From NCBI GenBank assembly GCA_013817135.1, contig JACDDF010000128.1, positions 1 through 6,658 of the forward strand: DNA of 6,658 nucleotides. The letters run 5' to 3'. The number at the start of each line of letters is the position of its first letter. Within the stretch, counting starts at the first letter, position 1. Position numbers and translations under genes: made by a program. The notes under the pieces are model-generated. The model did no database searches. It saw only the letters and a program-made list of their open reading frames with translations, and was not told where the DNA came from. Below are positions 1-6,363 of this stretch, piece by piece. The stretch is from Nitrospirales bacterium (GTDB taxonomy: Bacteria; Nitrospirota; Nitrospiria; Nitrospirales; UBA8639).

Positions 1-1
1 G

Positions 2-856
2 GCACGCATCATCTCTCAATATACTAAGGAGGCCGGAGTTCGCAATCTAGAGCGCGAACTGGCGAATGTGATGCGAAAAGTGGCCAAACGCATTGCCGAA
101 GGGAAGATAAAACAGCATCAGGTCACACCTCGAAACCTCCATCACTATCTAGGCGTCCCAAAATATGTGCCGGATCAGGAGCAGGAGAAAGATGAAGTCG
201 GCGTCTCAACAGGACTCGCATGGACAGAAACCGGCGGAGATGTGTTGTACATTGAGGCCTCGGCCATCAAGGGAAAAGGCCTGCTAACCTTAACGGGGCA
301 TCTCGGGGAAGTCATGAAAGAATCTGCCCATGCCGCACTCACCTATATCCGCTCGCAAGCCAAGTTATTGGGAATCGATCCTGACATTTTCGCCAAACAA
401 GACATCCACGTTCACGTACCGGCTGGCGCGATCCCCAAAGACGGGCCTTCCGCAGGCATAACCATCGCCACGGCACTTGCATCCTGCCTCAGCAATCAAC
501 CGGTCAAACGAGACTTGGCGATGACAGGAGAAGTCACGCTTCGCGGCAGAATACTGGCCATTGGCGGGTTAAAAGAAAAAGTGTTGGCGGCCAAACGGGC
601 CCATATCAAAACCATTGTTATGCCTAAAAGAAATCAAAAAGACCTGAATGATATTCCCAAACATTTATTGCGAGGACTTCAGTTTATTTATGTAGAGAAT
701 ATGTCGGAAGTTCTCAAAGTCGCCCTTCGCATTAAAAATCGACACACCGTGAACTCGGCAATAACTCATGGGAATAGTTCTTCCGGCCGTCGAAAGAAAG
801 TCGCGTCGACGGTCACCCGTCGCCCTTTACGACAAACCGTCACCAAGACACGCTGA
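2..856 (+). CDS. lon: Lon ATP-dependent serine protease, C-terminal part (5' end outside window)
   Basis: Lon is a cytoplasmic AAA+ protease that degrades misfolded and short-lived regulatory proteins. The reading frame is open from the left edge, so the N-terminal substrate-binding domain and the Walker motifs lie outside; 284 residues are visible. The first visible residues (IISQYTKEAGVRNLERELA) match the end of the Lon ATPase module. The protease domain follows, with the PKDGPSAG motif carrying the catalytic Ser (visible residue 150, codon 449-451). The TGEVTLRG...GGLKEK motif places the catalytic Lys at visible residue 193 (codon 578-580). The Ser-Lys spacing of 43 residues equals that of E. 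coli Lon (S679/K722). After the conserved end (SEVLKVAL) there is an unusual tail of about 42 residues, rich in Arg, Lys, Ser and Thr and lacking Asp and Glu. The GTG at 68 is an internal Val codon, not a start. thiL follows after 9 nt. Confidence 0.97.
   Translation, partial: ARIISQYTKEAGVRNLERELANVMRKVAKRIAEGKIKQHQVTPRNLHHYLGVPKYVPDQEQEKDEVGVSTGLAWTETGGDVLYIEASAIKGKGLLTLTGHLGEVMKESAHAALTYIRSQAKLLGIDPDIFAKQDIHVHVPAGAIPKDGPSAGITIATALASCLSNQPVKRDLAMTGEVTLRGRILAIGGLKEKVLAAKRAHIKTIVMPKRNQKDLNDIPKHLLRGLQFIYVENMSEVLKVALRIKNRHTVNSAITHGNSSSGRRKKVASTVTRRPLRQTVTKTR
787..822 (+). repeat. alternative hairpins within the 3' end of lon
   Basis: CCGTCG occurs at 787-792 and 817-822, with its complement CGACGG at 807-812 between them. 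The middle copy can pair with either flank. Pairing with 817-822 gives a perfect 6-bp stem with a 4-nt loop (TCAC). Pairing with 787-792 gives a 14-nt loop. The element is inside the coding sequence of the basic Lon tail, about 45 nt before thiL. No T-run follows directly, so it is not a standard terminator. A T6 run does occur at 857-862. Confidence 0.35.
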
Positions 857-865
857 TTTTTTATC

Positions 866-1906
866 ATGTCCCCTTCCCGCCGCCAGGCGCCCGTGTCAGA
901 AATAGGGGAATTCCAACTCATCCGCGCCCTGACTCGTGGATTTCCCCGACCCGGTTCTAGGACGCTCATTGGCATGGGAGACGATGCCGCACTTTTGGCT
1001 CACCCCTCATCTGCCCATCTTGTCATATCCACGGACCTCCTCGTTGAAGGCATTCATTTTTCAAAAAATACCGCTTCATTTTATGACATAGGCTACAAGG
1101 CTGCCGTGGCCAATCTCAGCGACATTGCCGCAATGGGAGCCACTCCCACCTATATCCTGGTGGCTGTGGCCCTTCCCTCTTCTGTGAGATATGGAGACTG
1201 GAAAGACCTGTATCGTGGGCTTTCCGTTCCTTGCAAGTCGCATGGGGTTCAACTCGTGGGTGGGGATACTTCAGCATCACATTCTTCTCTGTTTCTGGCA
1301 ATCACCATAATGGGACAGGTCGAACCCGGTCATGCGTTAACACGAGGTGGGGCTAATGAAGGAGATATTATCTATGTCAGTGGATCATTAGGTAACTCGG
1401 CTGCAGGATTGGCCTGCCTGACCCATCAAACTTCACGCGGAAAGATTTCGACCATGCGGCAACCCACGAAGTTTTTAGTTCGGCGCCATCTCCAACCCAC
1501 CCCTCGTATTACATTAGGACGGTTGCTGTCTTCTCGCCGTTTGGCTTCGGCTGCGTTGGATCTATCTGATGGTCTCTCAGGAGATATCGAACATTTGTGC
1601 CAACAAAGCCGAGTAGGTGCCCTCATTCTGGAGGCCAGCCTTCCCATGTCCCCTCATCTCCTCGCGTATGCTTCACAAGTGAGCGCAGATCCTCTATCCT
1701 GGGCTCTACACGGAGGAGAAGAATACGAATTACTGTTCACCGTATCTCCCAAGAAACAACACAGCCTTGAAGCGGCGGTCAAACAACTACGGATTCCTGC
1801 GACCGCCATTGGCGTCATTACCTCTCGTCGTTCGGGAATTCAAATCACTCATCAAAACGGCAGGACTCAAAAACTTGAGCCGAAAAGTTATGTGCATTTT
1901 TCGTAG
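866..1906 (+). CDS. thiL: thiamine-monophosphate kinase
   Basis: ThiL phosphorylates thiamine monophosphate with ATP to thiamine diphosphate, the last step of cofactor synthesis, in the cytoplasm. The 346-residue product shows the family motifs in order: GEFQLI (14-19), GMGDDAALL (36-44), STDLLVEGIHF (55-65), NLSDIAAMGA (83-92), VGGDTS (131-136), DLSDGLSGD (232-240) and HGGEEYELLF (282-291). The Asp-rich motifs bind Mg2+ and nucleotide in this ATP-binding (PurM-like) family. Length is slightly above the usual 310-330. The start is uncertain: ATG 866 has no Shine-Dalgarno sequence, only a T-run upstream. GTG 893 has an AGG 5 nt upstream and would give a 337-residue protein beginning just before GEF, where E. 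coli ThiL also begins. The 9-nt gap after lon suggests co-transcription. Tandem stops (TAG TAA) end the gene. Confidence 0.96.
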   Translation: MSPSRRQAPVSEIGEFQLIRALTRGFPRPGSRTLIGMGDDAALLAHPSSAHLVISTDLLVEGIHFSKNTASFYDIGYKAAVANLSDIAAMGATPTYILVAVALPSSVRYGDWKDLYRGLSVPCKSHGVQLVGGDTSASHSSLFLAITIMGQVEPGHALTRGGANEGDIIYVSGSLGNSAAGLACLTHQTSRGKISTMRQPTKFLVRRHLQPTPRITLGRLLSSRRLASAALDLSDGLSGDIEHLCQQSRVGALILEASLPMSPHLLAYASQVSADPLSWALHGGEEYELLFTVSPKKQHSLEAAVKQLRIPATAIGVITSRRSGIQITHQNGRTQKLEPKSYVHFS

Positions 1907-1930
1907 TAAGAGATTGTCAGGCAGTTGTCC

Positions 1931-2389
1931 ATGATAACGATTGAATCTGTCCGACAACAACTGACTCAGGTCCTACACCTTCGGGAAACTCCTCACCGCA
2001 CAGCCTTGGCATTTTCTCTTGGTGTGTTTATCGCGTTCGCGCCACATTATTTCTTCCACACGGCCAGCGTGGTGTTCTGCGCCTGGGCCTTCCGGCTAAA
2101 TTTCTTAGCTCTCTTTCTGGGGTCATTCATCAACAATCCCTGGACACTTGTTCCAATCTTAGCTGCCAGTCTCTATACCGGATTGCTGTTGGTAGGCACA
2201 CCCTCATCTATCACATCTACCACGATTGAGTGGGATCAATTGAACGTGGACAATATGTTTGAGATGCTTTCCCCCTATCTCATACCTTTTCTCGTTGGGG
2301 CCTGTGCCCTGTCGATTGTCGGTTCGTTGATGGCCTATCCCATCATGCGATGGGTCATTACCCGATACCGGGGACTCAAGAATTCCTAG
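1931..2389 (+). CDS. DUF2062 family small membrane protein
   Basis: This is a 152-residue inner-membrane protein of the DUF2062 family, whose biochemical function is not established. The diagnostic stretch is residues 21-71: TPHRTALAFSLGVFIAFAP, then HT, FRLN and the GSFINNPWT motif, in the order typical of the family. Hydrophobic segments lie near residues 24-38, 44-64 and 72-89, and again at 113-137 after a more polar stretch (about 91-112). The C-terminus is basic (MRWVITRYRGLK), which fits a cytoplasmic end. I chose ATG 1931 because an AGG at 1919-1921 lies 9 nt upstream. The alternative TTG 1925 would add two residues but leaves only 3 nt to that AGG. The gene starts 24 nt after the thiL stop, so it is probably in the same transcript. 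Nothing in the sequence ties it mechanistically to thiamine metabolism. Confidence 0.88.
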   Translation: MITIESVRQQLTQVLHLRETPHRTALAFSLGVFIAFAPHYFFHTASVVFCAWAFRLNFLALFLGSFINNPWTLVPILAASLYTGLLLVGTPSSITSTTIEWDQLNVDNMFEMLSPYLIPFLVGACALSIVGSLMAYPIMRWVITRYRGLKNS

Positions 2390-2513
2390 CAGAAAAAAAA
2401 ACGTGGCGCACCAGCAAATCGAAAGCAGAAACAGTTCTCTCCCGATGCTGTTTGGGATAACCCGTCACTCTCCAACATGGAAGGGATTGAGAACAGGGAA
2501 AGACTCTTAGCCC
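2390..2513 (+). other. intergenic region between the DUF2062 and HD phosphohydrolase genes
   Basis: This 124-nt non-coding stretch contains an A9 run at 2393-2401. An inverted repeat pairs GTTCTC (2434-2439) with GAGAAC (2489-2494), extended by CCC (2441-2443) against GGG (2483-2485), around a 39-nt loop. AAACAG/CTGTTT (around 2430-2453) is a competing weak stem. AGGGA at 2495-2499 is the only Shine-Dalgarno-like string ahead of ATG 2514. I see no clear -35/-10 pair and no terminator with a T-run. Confidence 0.4.
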
Positions 2514-3929
2514 ATGCCCACATCAGAACCACTCTCATCCCCATTTGATGGCGTCTCGCTTCTTGCCGACCCCATTCACGGGTATATTTCCATCACGGTT
2601 CCCTATTCATTACCACAGTTTACGGAACAAACCGAAAAAGACCTGATTGATTCTCCCTGGGTTCAACGTCTTCGATATATTCTCCAACTTCAGAGCGCAC
2701 ATTGGGTCTATCCGGGCGCCGAGCATACCCGCTTCCAACATTCCCTTGGGACCATGCACCTGGCAGGTCGATTTATGGCTCGTCTCTATCCGTCGCTTTG
2801 CCAAACCGTCTCCGAAGTACCATCTTGTCATTTTCTAGAGGAATTTATTCGCATCACGGCCTTGCTCCATGATATCGGGCATGGACCCTTCTGCCATTTT
2901 TTTGATCACCATTTCCTGCACCAATTTAACCTGACGCATGAAGTGCTCGGCCAACACATCATTCGTGACCATTTAGCTCCAATTATCAAAAAAATCCGCC
3001 GGAGTCCCTCAGGACCGTTTGCTCCAGGGGAACAATTGGATCCGGAACATATTGCCTTCCTTATTCTGAAGGATCCTCACAAATCGACAAAGGGTCTGCC
3101 TCCATGGGTTATCGCCTTACAACCACTTCTTGGCGGAATTTATACCCCGGACAATTGTGATTACGTCCTCAGGGATTCCTATATGTGCGGGGTGGCCATT
3201 GGACCTGTGGATATTGAACGACTCCTTCATTACACCTTCTTTTCATCACATGGTCTCACGATCCACCAATCTGGACTTCCTGCGTTGCAAATGTTTTTAC
3301 ACGCCAGGCTTTATCTCTATTCCAATGTCTACTACCATCGCACCACACGGGCGATCGACATTCATCTTCAGGAAATTTTTCAACCCACCATGGAGATCCT
3401 GTGCAAAAAAAACCCTCTCCAATCCTTACCTCATTACCTCCATCTCACCGATTGGCATGTCATCGAAACGGTTCGTTCCTGGAAGCACGCTCGCTCCATG
3501 CATAAACGACAACTGGGATTGGAGTGGAGTCAAATTATCGGAAGACACGTGAAGTGGAAAACCGCATTCAGCACGCTGCTCCCCATTATTCAGCCCGCAT
3601 CATCATCCTTTCAACCCCAGGTATTTCTGAGCCGGATGCGCCGACTGTTACCGCCCAAATATCGTCGCCAAGATATTCGAGTAGACTTTGCTCATAAAGA
3701 TCCTCGCCCCATTAATTTGCTCAACATGGGGAACTTTCAAATATTTGTCTGGAACCCTGACAAAGGCACGGTCGAAAAAGATAGCCTCCAGAAATATCTC
3801 CAATATCTTCCCGCTCGGATGATCACCCTGCGAGTATTCAGCCAGGATCATTCCATCGATAAGATACTTGCCAAAGCCGCAGAGGAAACCCTCCGACGTC
3901 ACTGGCCAACCTTAATACAACCATCCTAA
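2514..3929 (+). CDS. HD-domain phosphohydrolase, SAMHD1/COG1078 type
   Basis: This is a 471-residue cytoplasmic metal-dependent phosphohydrolase of the HD superfamily. It belongs with the COG1078 proteins related to SAMHD1 and bacterial dNTP triphosphohydrolases. The N-terminus has the family signature LADPIHGYI (17-25), then WVQRLRYILQLQ (49-60). The full metal-binding set is present: H76 (in RFQHSLG), H119-D120 (in LLHDIGHGPFCHFFD) and D213 (in DNCDYVLRDSYMCGV). By alignment these correspond to SAMHD1 H167, H206/D207 and D311. H123, H127 and Y217 are also kept. The start is firm at its upstream limit: an in-frame TAG lies at 2508-2510, and ATG 2514 comes two codons later. An AGGGA at 2495-2499 is 14 nt upstream, which is far for a ribosome binding site. 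The substrate is not readable from sequence; dNTPs are the best inference. Residues from about 300 on are less conserved and I recognise no further domain. A 124-nt gap separates it from the DUF2062 gene. Confidence 0.93.
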   Translation: MPTSEPLSSPFDGVSLLADPIHGYISITVPYSLPQFTEQTEKDLIDSPWVQRLRYILQLQSAHWVYPGAEHTRFQHSLGTMHLAGRFMARLYPSLCQTVSEVPSCHFLEEFIRITALLHDIGHGPFCHFFDHHFLHQFNLTHEVLGQHIIRDHLAPIIKKIRRSPSGPFAPGEQLDPEHIAFLILKDPHKSTKGLPPWVIALQPLLGGIYTPDNCDYVLRDSYMCGVAIGPVDIERLLHYTFFSSHGLTIHQSGLPALQMFLHARLYLYSNVYYHRTTRAIDIHLQEIFQPTMEILCKKNPLQSLPHYLHLTDWHVIETVRSWKHARSMHKRQLGLEWSQIIGRHVKWKTAFSTLLPIIQPASSSFQPQVFLSRMRRLLPPKYRRQDIRVDFAHKDPRPINLLNMGNFQIFVWNPDKGTVEKDSLQKYLQYLPARMITLRVFSQDHSIDKILAKAAEETLRRHWPTLIQPS

Positions 3930-3994
3930 GTGACTAGAACAGGAACAGTCCCTCCACCCATAGATCTCTGGGAATGAGAAAATCGAGTGCCAGG
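3930..3994. other. convergent intergenic gap without a clear terminator
   Basis: These 65 nt separate the 3' ends of the HD phosphohydrolase (+) and the lipoprotein (-). The only symmetry is an imperfect 16-nt palindrome at 3957-3972 (CCCATAGATCTCTGGG) with no T-run on either strand. I found no intrinsic terminator, so the two transcripts may overlap or end Rho-dependently. Confidence 0.45.
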
Positions 3995-5680
3995 TTAGTG
4001 AGGGCGACTGCCCAGATGAAGGGCGTGAATGTCTTTCACCAGCGTGAGTTGTAAACGAAAGGTTTTGAACGAACCTGGGAGATGGGGGACAACCTGACCG
4101 GAGTCCTGACATTCCAGACAAGCCTCCAATAACTTTAGTTGAAGATCTTGTAAGCTTTTCAAAAAAAACGGATCCTCAGGCCAATGCTGAAATTTGATGT
4201 AGCGAATTTTTCCATCTTGCGCATGGACGACACCCACTGCCGTCCGTTTATTGCCTGGCAGATACCCACGCACTGGAAGTCCTTCAGTTATCGAAGGGGT
4301 CCATTTCGATTTAATCAGATTCCCCAAATCCTGAATAAAAACATCTTCCTGATCAACTTGTTGAGAAATCTCACTTCCCTCTTCTTTGGACTCTCCGATG
4401 GGCTCGAGTGTGACAAGGACTTGCTCATTGGGTACAGGGACCACCACAGTATCAAATGTCGCATGGTGCCCTTCCCGCTCGACCCACTCAACTGGAAATT
4501 GCACGAAACCGGTGACAAACGGGTTCGGCCACATGGGCACGGATACCCCTTGAGGATCTCGCATCAAAATTCTCCGTTCCGTTCGCCATGCCCAAGGGGA
4601 AAAAATGGCCAGCACATCTCCTTCCTCATTAAGGGCACGAATAAATACACGCCGCGGCTTCTGGAAATGTTCAACAAATAATAACTGGGCTCCAGAACCC
4701 TCATCTAGCGTCGTCCGGAATCCATCAGAATCCACATATCCTCCAGAATCTGTTTCTGTCTTCTGGGCTTGCTCAAAAATATGGGCAAGCCGATGAGGAG
4801 AGAAAAACAGTGAAATAGGAATAGCCATGACTGGCACAGAGCTCATAGAATCATTCGGGAATTGCCAAACCTGGTAGAGGGGATGCCCAATTTCAGATAC
4901 CCAACCCTCATGCCAAATCGTTTCTGCTAACCAATACGCCCCCCTTCTCTCATGAGTAAGCTTTTCCAATGATAGGAGGGCATCGATTTGATCCACAGCA
5001 TGAGAATGAACTGATCCAGAAAAAGGCAAGTATCGCCTTTCCTGGTCAATCTCAAGATGCCGACTGGAGGACAGCTCCGAGTTTTCTACCGTCTGATCTG
5101 ACATTGACCGGGTATCCACATTAAGAGAAGGGTCAAACACACCAATGACACGAGTCACAATGTCTTGTTCCAAACCCGGGATATCCGATCCTAACCCCTT
5201 GGCGTTGACTGCCCCCACGACCACCCCCGTCTCCACGTCGACAATCTGCAGATTTACGGCAAGGGTCTCCTCTTGTGCAAACATTCTCCCTTGAATGAGA
5301 TACCGTACGCCTTTTAACCGTCCAAGACTGACAGGATTCTCACCTGATGAAAACCCTCGCTGTTGCAGCCATTGCTCCCGTAAAACCGAACCTAGTGCAT
5401 CTCGTGATACCACCTCAAGTTTCGGCCATTGCGCTAAATCACTAACCAGCATTTCCTGTAGTCCACGACGTAACCAATCTAGTTGGGGGTGCCGGGTCAT
5501 ATTCTCAAAAGGCAAGATAGCAACACTATACGGTCGATCAAGAACACGAGGGTGCGGAGAGGAAATAGACGATAAAGAGACCGAATGGAGAGGAAAGGCA
5601 ACGTCAGGTGGCCTCTGACATCCTGCCACGCTCACGAGACAGGAAAACAGACACCAGAAAATTCCCGGAGCCTTAATCAA
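3995..5680 (-). CDS. lipoprotein with CsgG/FlgO-like domain and uncharacterised C-terminal region
   Basis: This is a predicted envelope lipoprotein of 561 residues. I set the start at TTG 5680. From there the protein begins MIKAPGIFWCLFSCLVSVAGC, a short lipoprotein signal peptide with lipobox VAGC and lipidated Cys21. Gln at +2 is compatible with outer-membrane sorting (inference). The longer open frame back to 5854 only reads the tPilZ gene in another frame and would bury the signal. Residues about 51-182 resemble the CsgG/FlgO/TolB-N-like domain: YSVAILPFENMT, LDWLRRGLQEMLVSDLAQ, LEVVSRDALGSVLRE, GVRYLIQGRM and LQIVDVETGVVVGAVNAKG. Such domains occur in curli and other envelope-associated lipoproteins. 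Residues 183-561 are not recognised; they are rich in beta-prone and aromatic segments (for example around 330-420), with an acidic Glu/Ser/Gln linker near 428-446. No Shine-Dalgarno is visible, so translation probably depends on coupling to the upstream tPilZ gene. Confidence 0.8.
   Translation of the reverse strand: MIKAPGIFWCLFSCLVSVAGCQRPPDVAFPLHSVSLSSISSPHPRVLDRPYSVAILPFENMTRHPQLDWLRRGLQEMLVSDLAQWPKLEVVSRDALGSVLREQWLQQRGFSSGENPVSLGRLKGVRYLIQGRMFAQEETLAVNLQIVDVETGVVVGAVNAKGLGSDIPGLEQDIVTRVIGVFDPSLNVDTRSMSDQTVENSELSSSRHLEIDQERRYLPFSGSVHSHAVDQIDALLSLEKLTHERRGAYWLAETIWHEGWVSEIGHPLYQVWQFPNDSMSSVPVMAIPISLFFSPHRLAHIFEQAQKTETDSGGYVDSDGFRTTLDEGSGAQLLFVEHFQKPRRVFIRALNEEGDVLAIFSPWAWRTERRILMRDPQGVSVPMWPNPFVTGFVQFPVEWVEREGHHATFDTVVVPVPNEQVLVTLEPIGESKEEGSEISQQVDQEDVFIQDLGNLIKSKWTPSITEGLPVRGYLPGNKRTAVGVVHAQDGKIRYIKFQHWPEDPFFLKSLQDLQLKLLEACLECQDSGQVVPHLPGSFKTFRLQLTLVKDIHALHLGSRPH
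5673..5680 (-). promoter_or_regulatory. stop-start overlap (TTGATTAA) coupling tPilZ and lipoprotein translation
   Basis: On the - strand the tPilZ stop TAA (5675-5673) and the lipoprotein start TTG (5680-5678) share the 8-nt string TTGATTAA. No Shine-Dalgarno sequence lies ahead of the TTG. Re-initiation by ribosomes finishing tPilZ is therefore the likely way the lipoprotein is made. The overlap is seen directly; the coupling is inferred. Confidence 0.65.
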
Positions 5681-6278
5681 GGACGGAATCGACAGGTTGC
5701 TTGAGCCGAAGCCGTTGCATGGTGGCTTGAGACCGAAGGGTGTGTCGAATAATCGCTTCGCGATCATCAGAAGAAATTTTGGTGAACTCCACCGCAATCT
5801 CAAATCCCTGTTCCTTGCCTTTGCGTTTAGCATCAACCCTAACAATTTTCCCAACAGCCTGAATCGGAATAAATGGCCGCAAAATTAGGCGTAGAACGAG
5901 AAAGGAATCAAGGGGATATGAGTCTTCAGAAAAAAATTTTATTCCGGAACCGCATAGGCTCACTTTCGTAAATTCTGGAATAGCCCCCTTGAGATTTTTG
6001 TCTTTTCCCAATGTCCGGAGAATGGAGGTCAACATCCAGTCAATACGCGTAACCATCTGTAGGAGCAAAGGATCACGGATAGTAAGATCCTTTTCATCCA
6101 CCATCGCCTTGACTAAATCCGGGGAAACCGCCAACTCATCCCATTGCCACTGACTGAATTCTGCCGAATCAAGATCGATCGATTCATAAGAGAAGGCAAG
6201 AGGAATCTCAACCCACAGACATACGGGCACATCTACACGGCAATCTTGACGTCGATCCTCAGAAGCCACGATATCCAT
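5673..6278 (-). CDS. PilZ-type protein, probably atypical (tPilZ-like)
   Basis: This 201-residue cytoplasmic protein resembles PilZ-fold c-di-GMP receptors or adaptors. The N-terminus carries an RxxxR-like element, DRRQDCRVDVPV (8-19, R10/R14). A largely helical stretch follows at about 53-92 (SPDLVKAMVDEKD, then DPLLLQMVTRIDWMLTSILRTL). It is inserted before the beta core, as in the atypical tPilZ family of Xanthomonas XC6012 type. The core begins TKVSLCGSGIKFFSED (104-119) and continues through LRLILRPFIPIQAVGKIVRVD (129-149) and FEIAVEFTKISSDDREAIIRH (159-179). The second ligand motif, normally [DN]xSxxG, is degenerate here (SLCGSG or KVSLCG depending on alignment), so binding of c-di-GMP is uncertain. 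ATG 6278 has a good AAAGGTG ribosome binding site 4 nt upstream. The stop overlaps the start of the downstream lipoprotein gene, and the DHp-like gene lies 85 nt upstream on the same strand. Confidence 0.78.
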   Translation of the reverse strand: MDIVASEDRRQDCRVDVPVCLWVEIPLAFSYESIDLDSAEFSQWQWDELAVSPDLVKAMVDEKDLTIRDPLLLQMVTRIDWMLTSILRTLGKDKNLKGAIPEFTKVSLCGSGIKFFSEDSYPLDSFLVLRLILRPFIPIQAVGKIVRVDAKRKGKEQGFEIAVEFTKISSDDREAIIRHTLRSQATMQRLRLKQPVDSVLD

Positions 6279-6282
6279 AAGA

Positions 6283-6289
6283 CACCTTT
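6283..6289 (-). promoter_or_regulatory. ribosome binding site of the tPilZ-like gene
   Basis: AAAGGTG on the - strand, 4 nt before ATG 6278. It supports this start and shows that the tPilZ gene is translated independently of the DHp-like gene upstream. Confidence 0.7.
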
Positions 6290-6363
6290 ATAAGAATAGC
6301 CATGCCATCACACATAATCCTGGGAATAGCAAAACTGAAGAATCTGAGAACCCTGATTTCATA

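Noticed and set aside
3130..3552. 140-codon + strand open frame inside the HD phosphohydrolase
   Set aside because: It is a shifted frame of a gene with clear family motifs, and it shows no motif or ribosome binding site of its own.
2514..3929. HD phosphohydrolase as part of an anti-phage system
   Set aside because: No nuclease, toxin, reverse transcriptase, mobile element or other defence gene is nearby; the left neighbours are housekeeping genes.
3957..4013. Terminator candidates at the convergent junction (palindrome 3957-3972; GGGC/GCCC stem 4002-4013)
   Set aside because: The stems are short or mismatched and neither is followed by a T-run on either strand; the second lies inside the lipoprotein coding end.
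4184..4681. 165-codon + strand open frame opposite the lipoprotein gene
   Set aside because: It lies wholly antisense to the lipoprotein, has no recognisable domain, and its composition looks like a frame shadow. The - strand frame is continuous and has a signal peptide and a CsgG-like domain.
5295..5618. 107-codon + strand open frame opposite the CsgG-like domain
   Set aside because: Its Ser/Arg/Cys-rich product looks like an antisense shadow; the opposite strand carries the conserved domain.
6290..6315. Sigma-54-like promoter ahead of the tPilZ gene (TGGCATG-N4-TTCTT on the - strand)
   Set aside because: The -24 GG is present but the essential -12 GC is missing (CT instead), and the site would leave almost no leader before the ATG.
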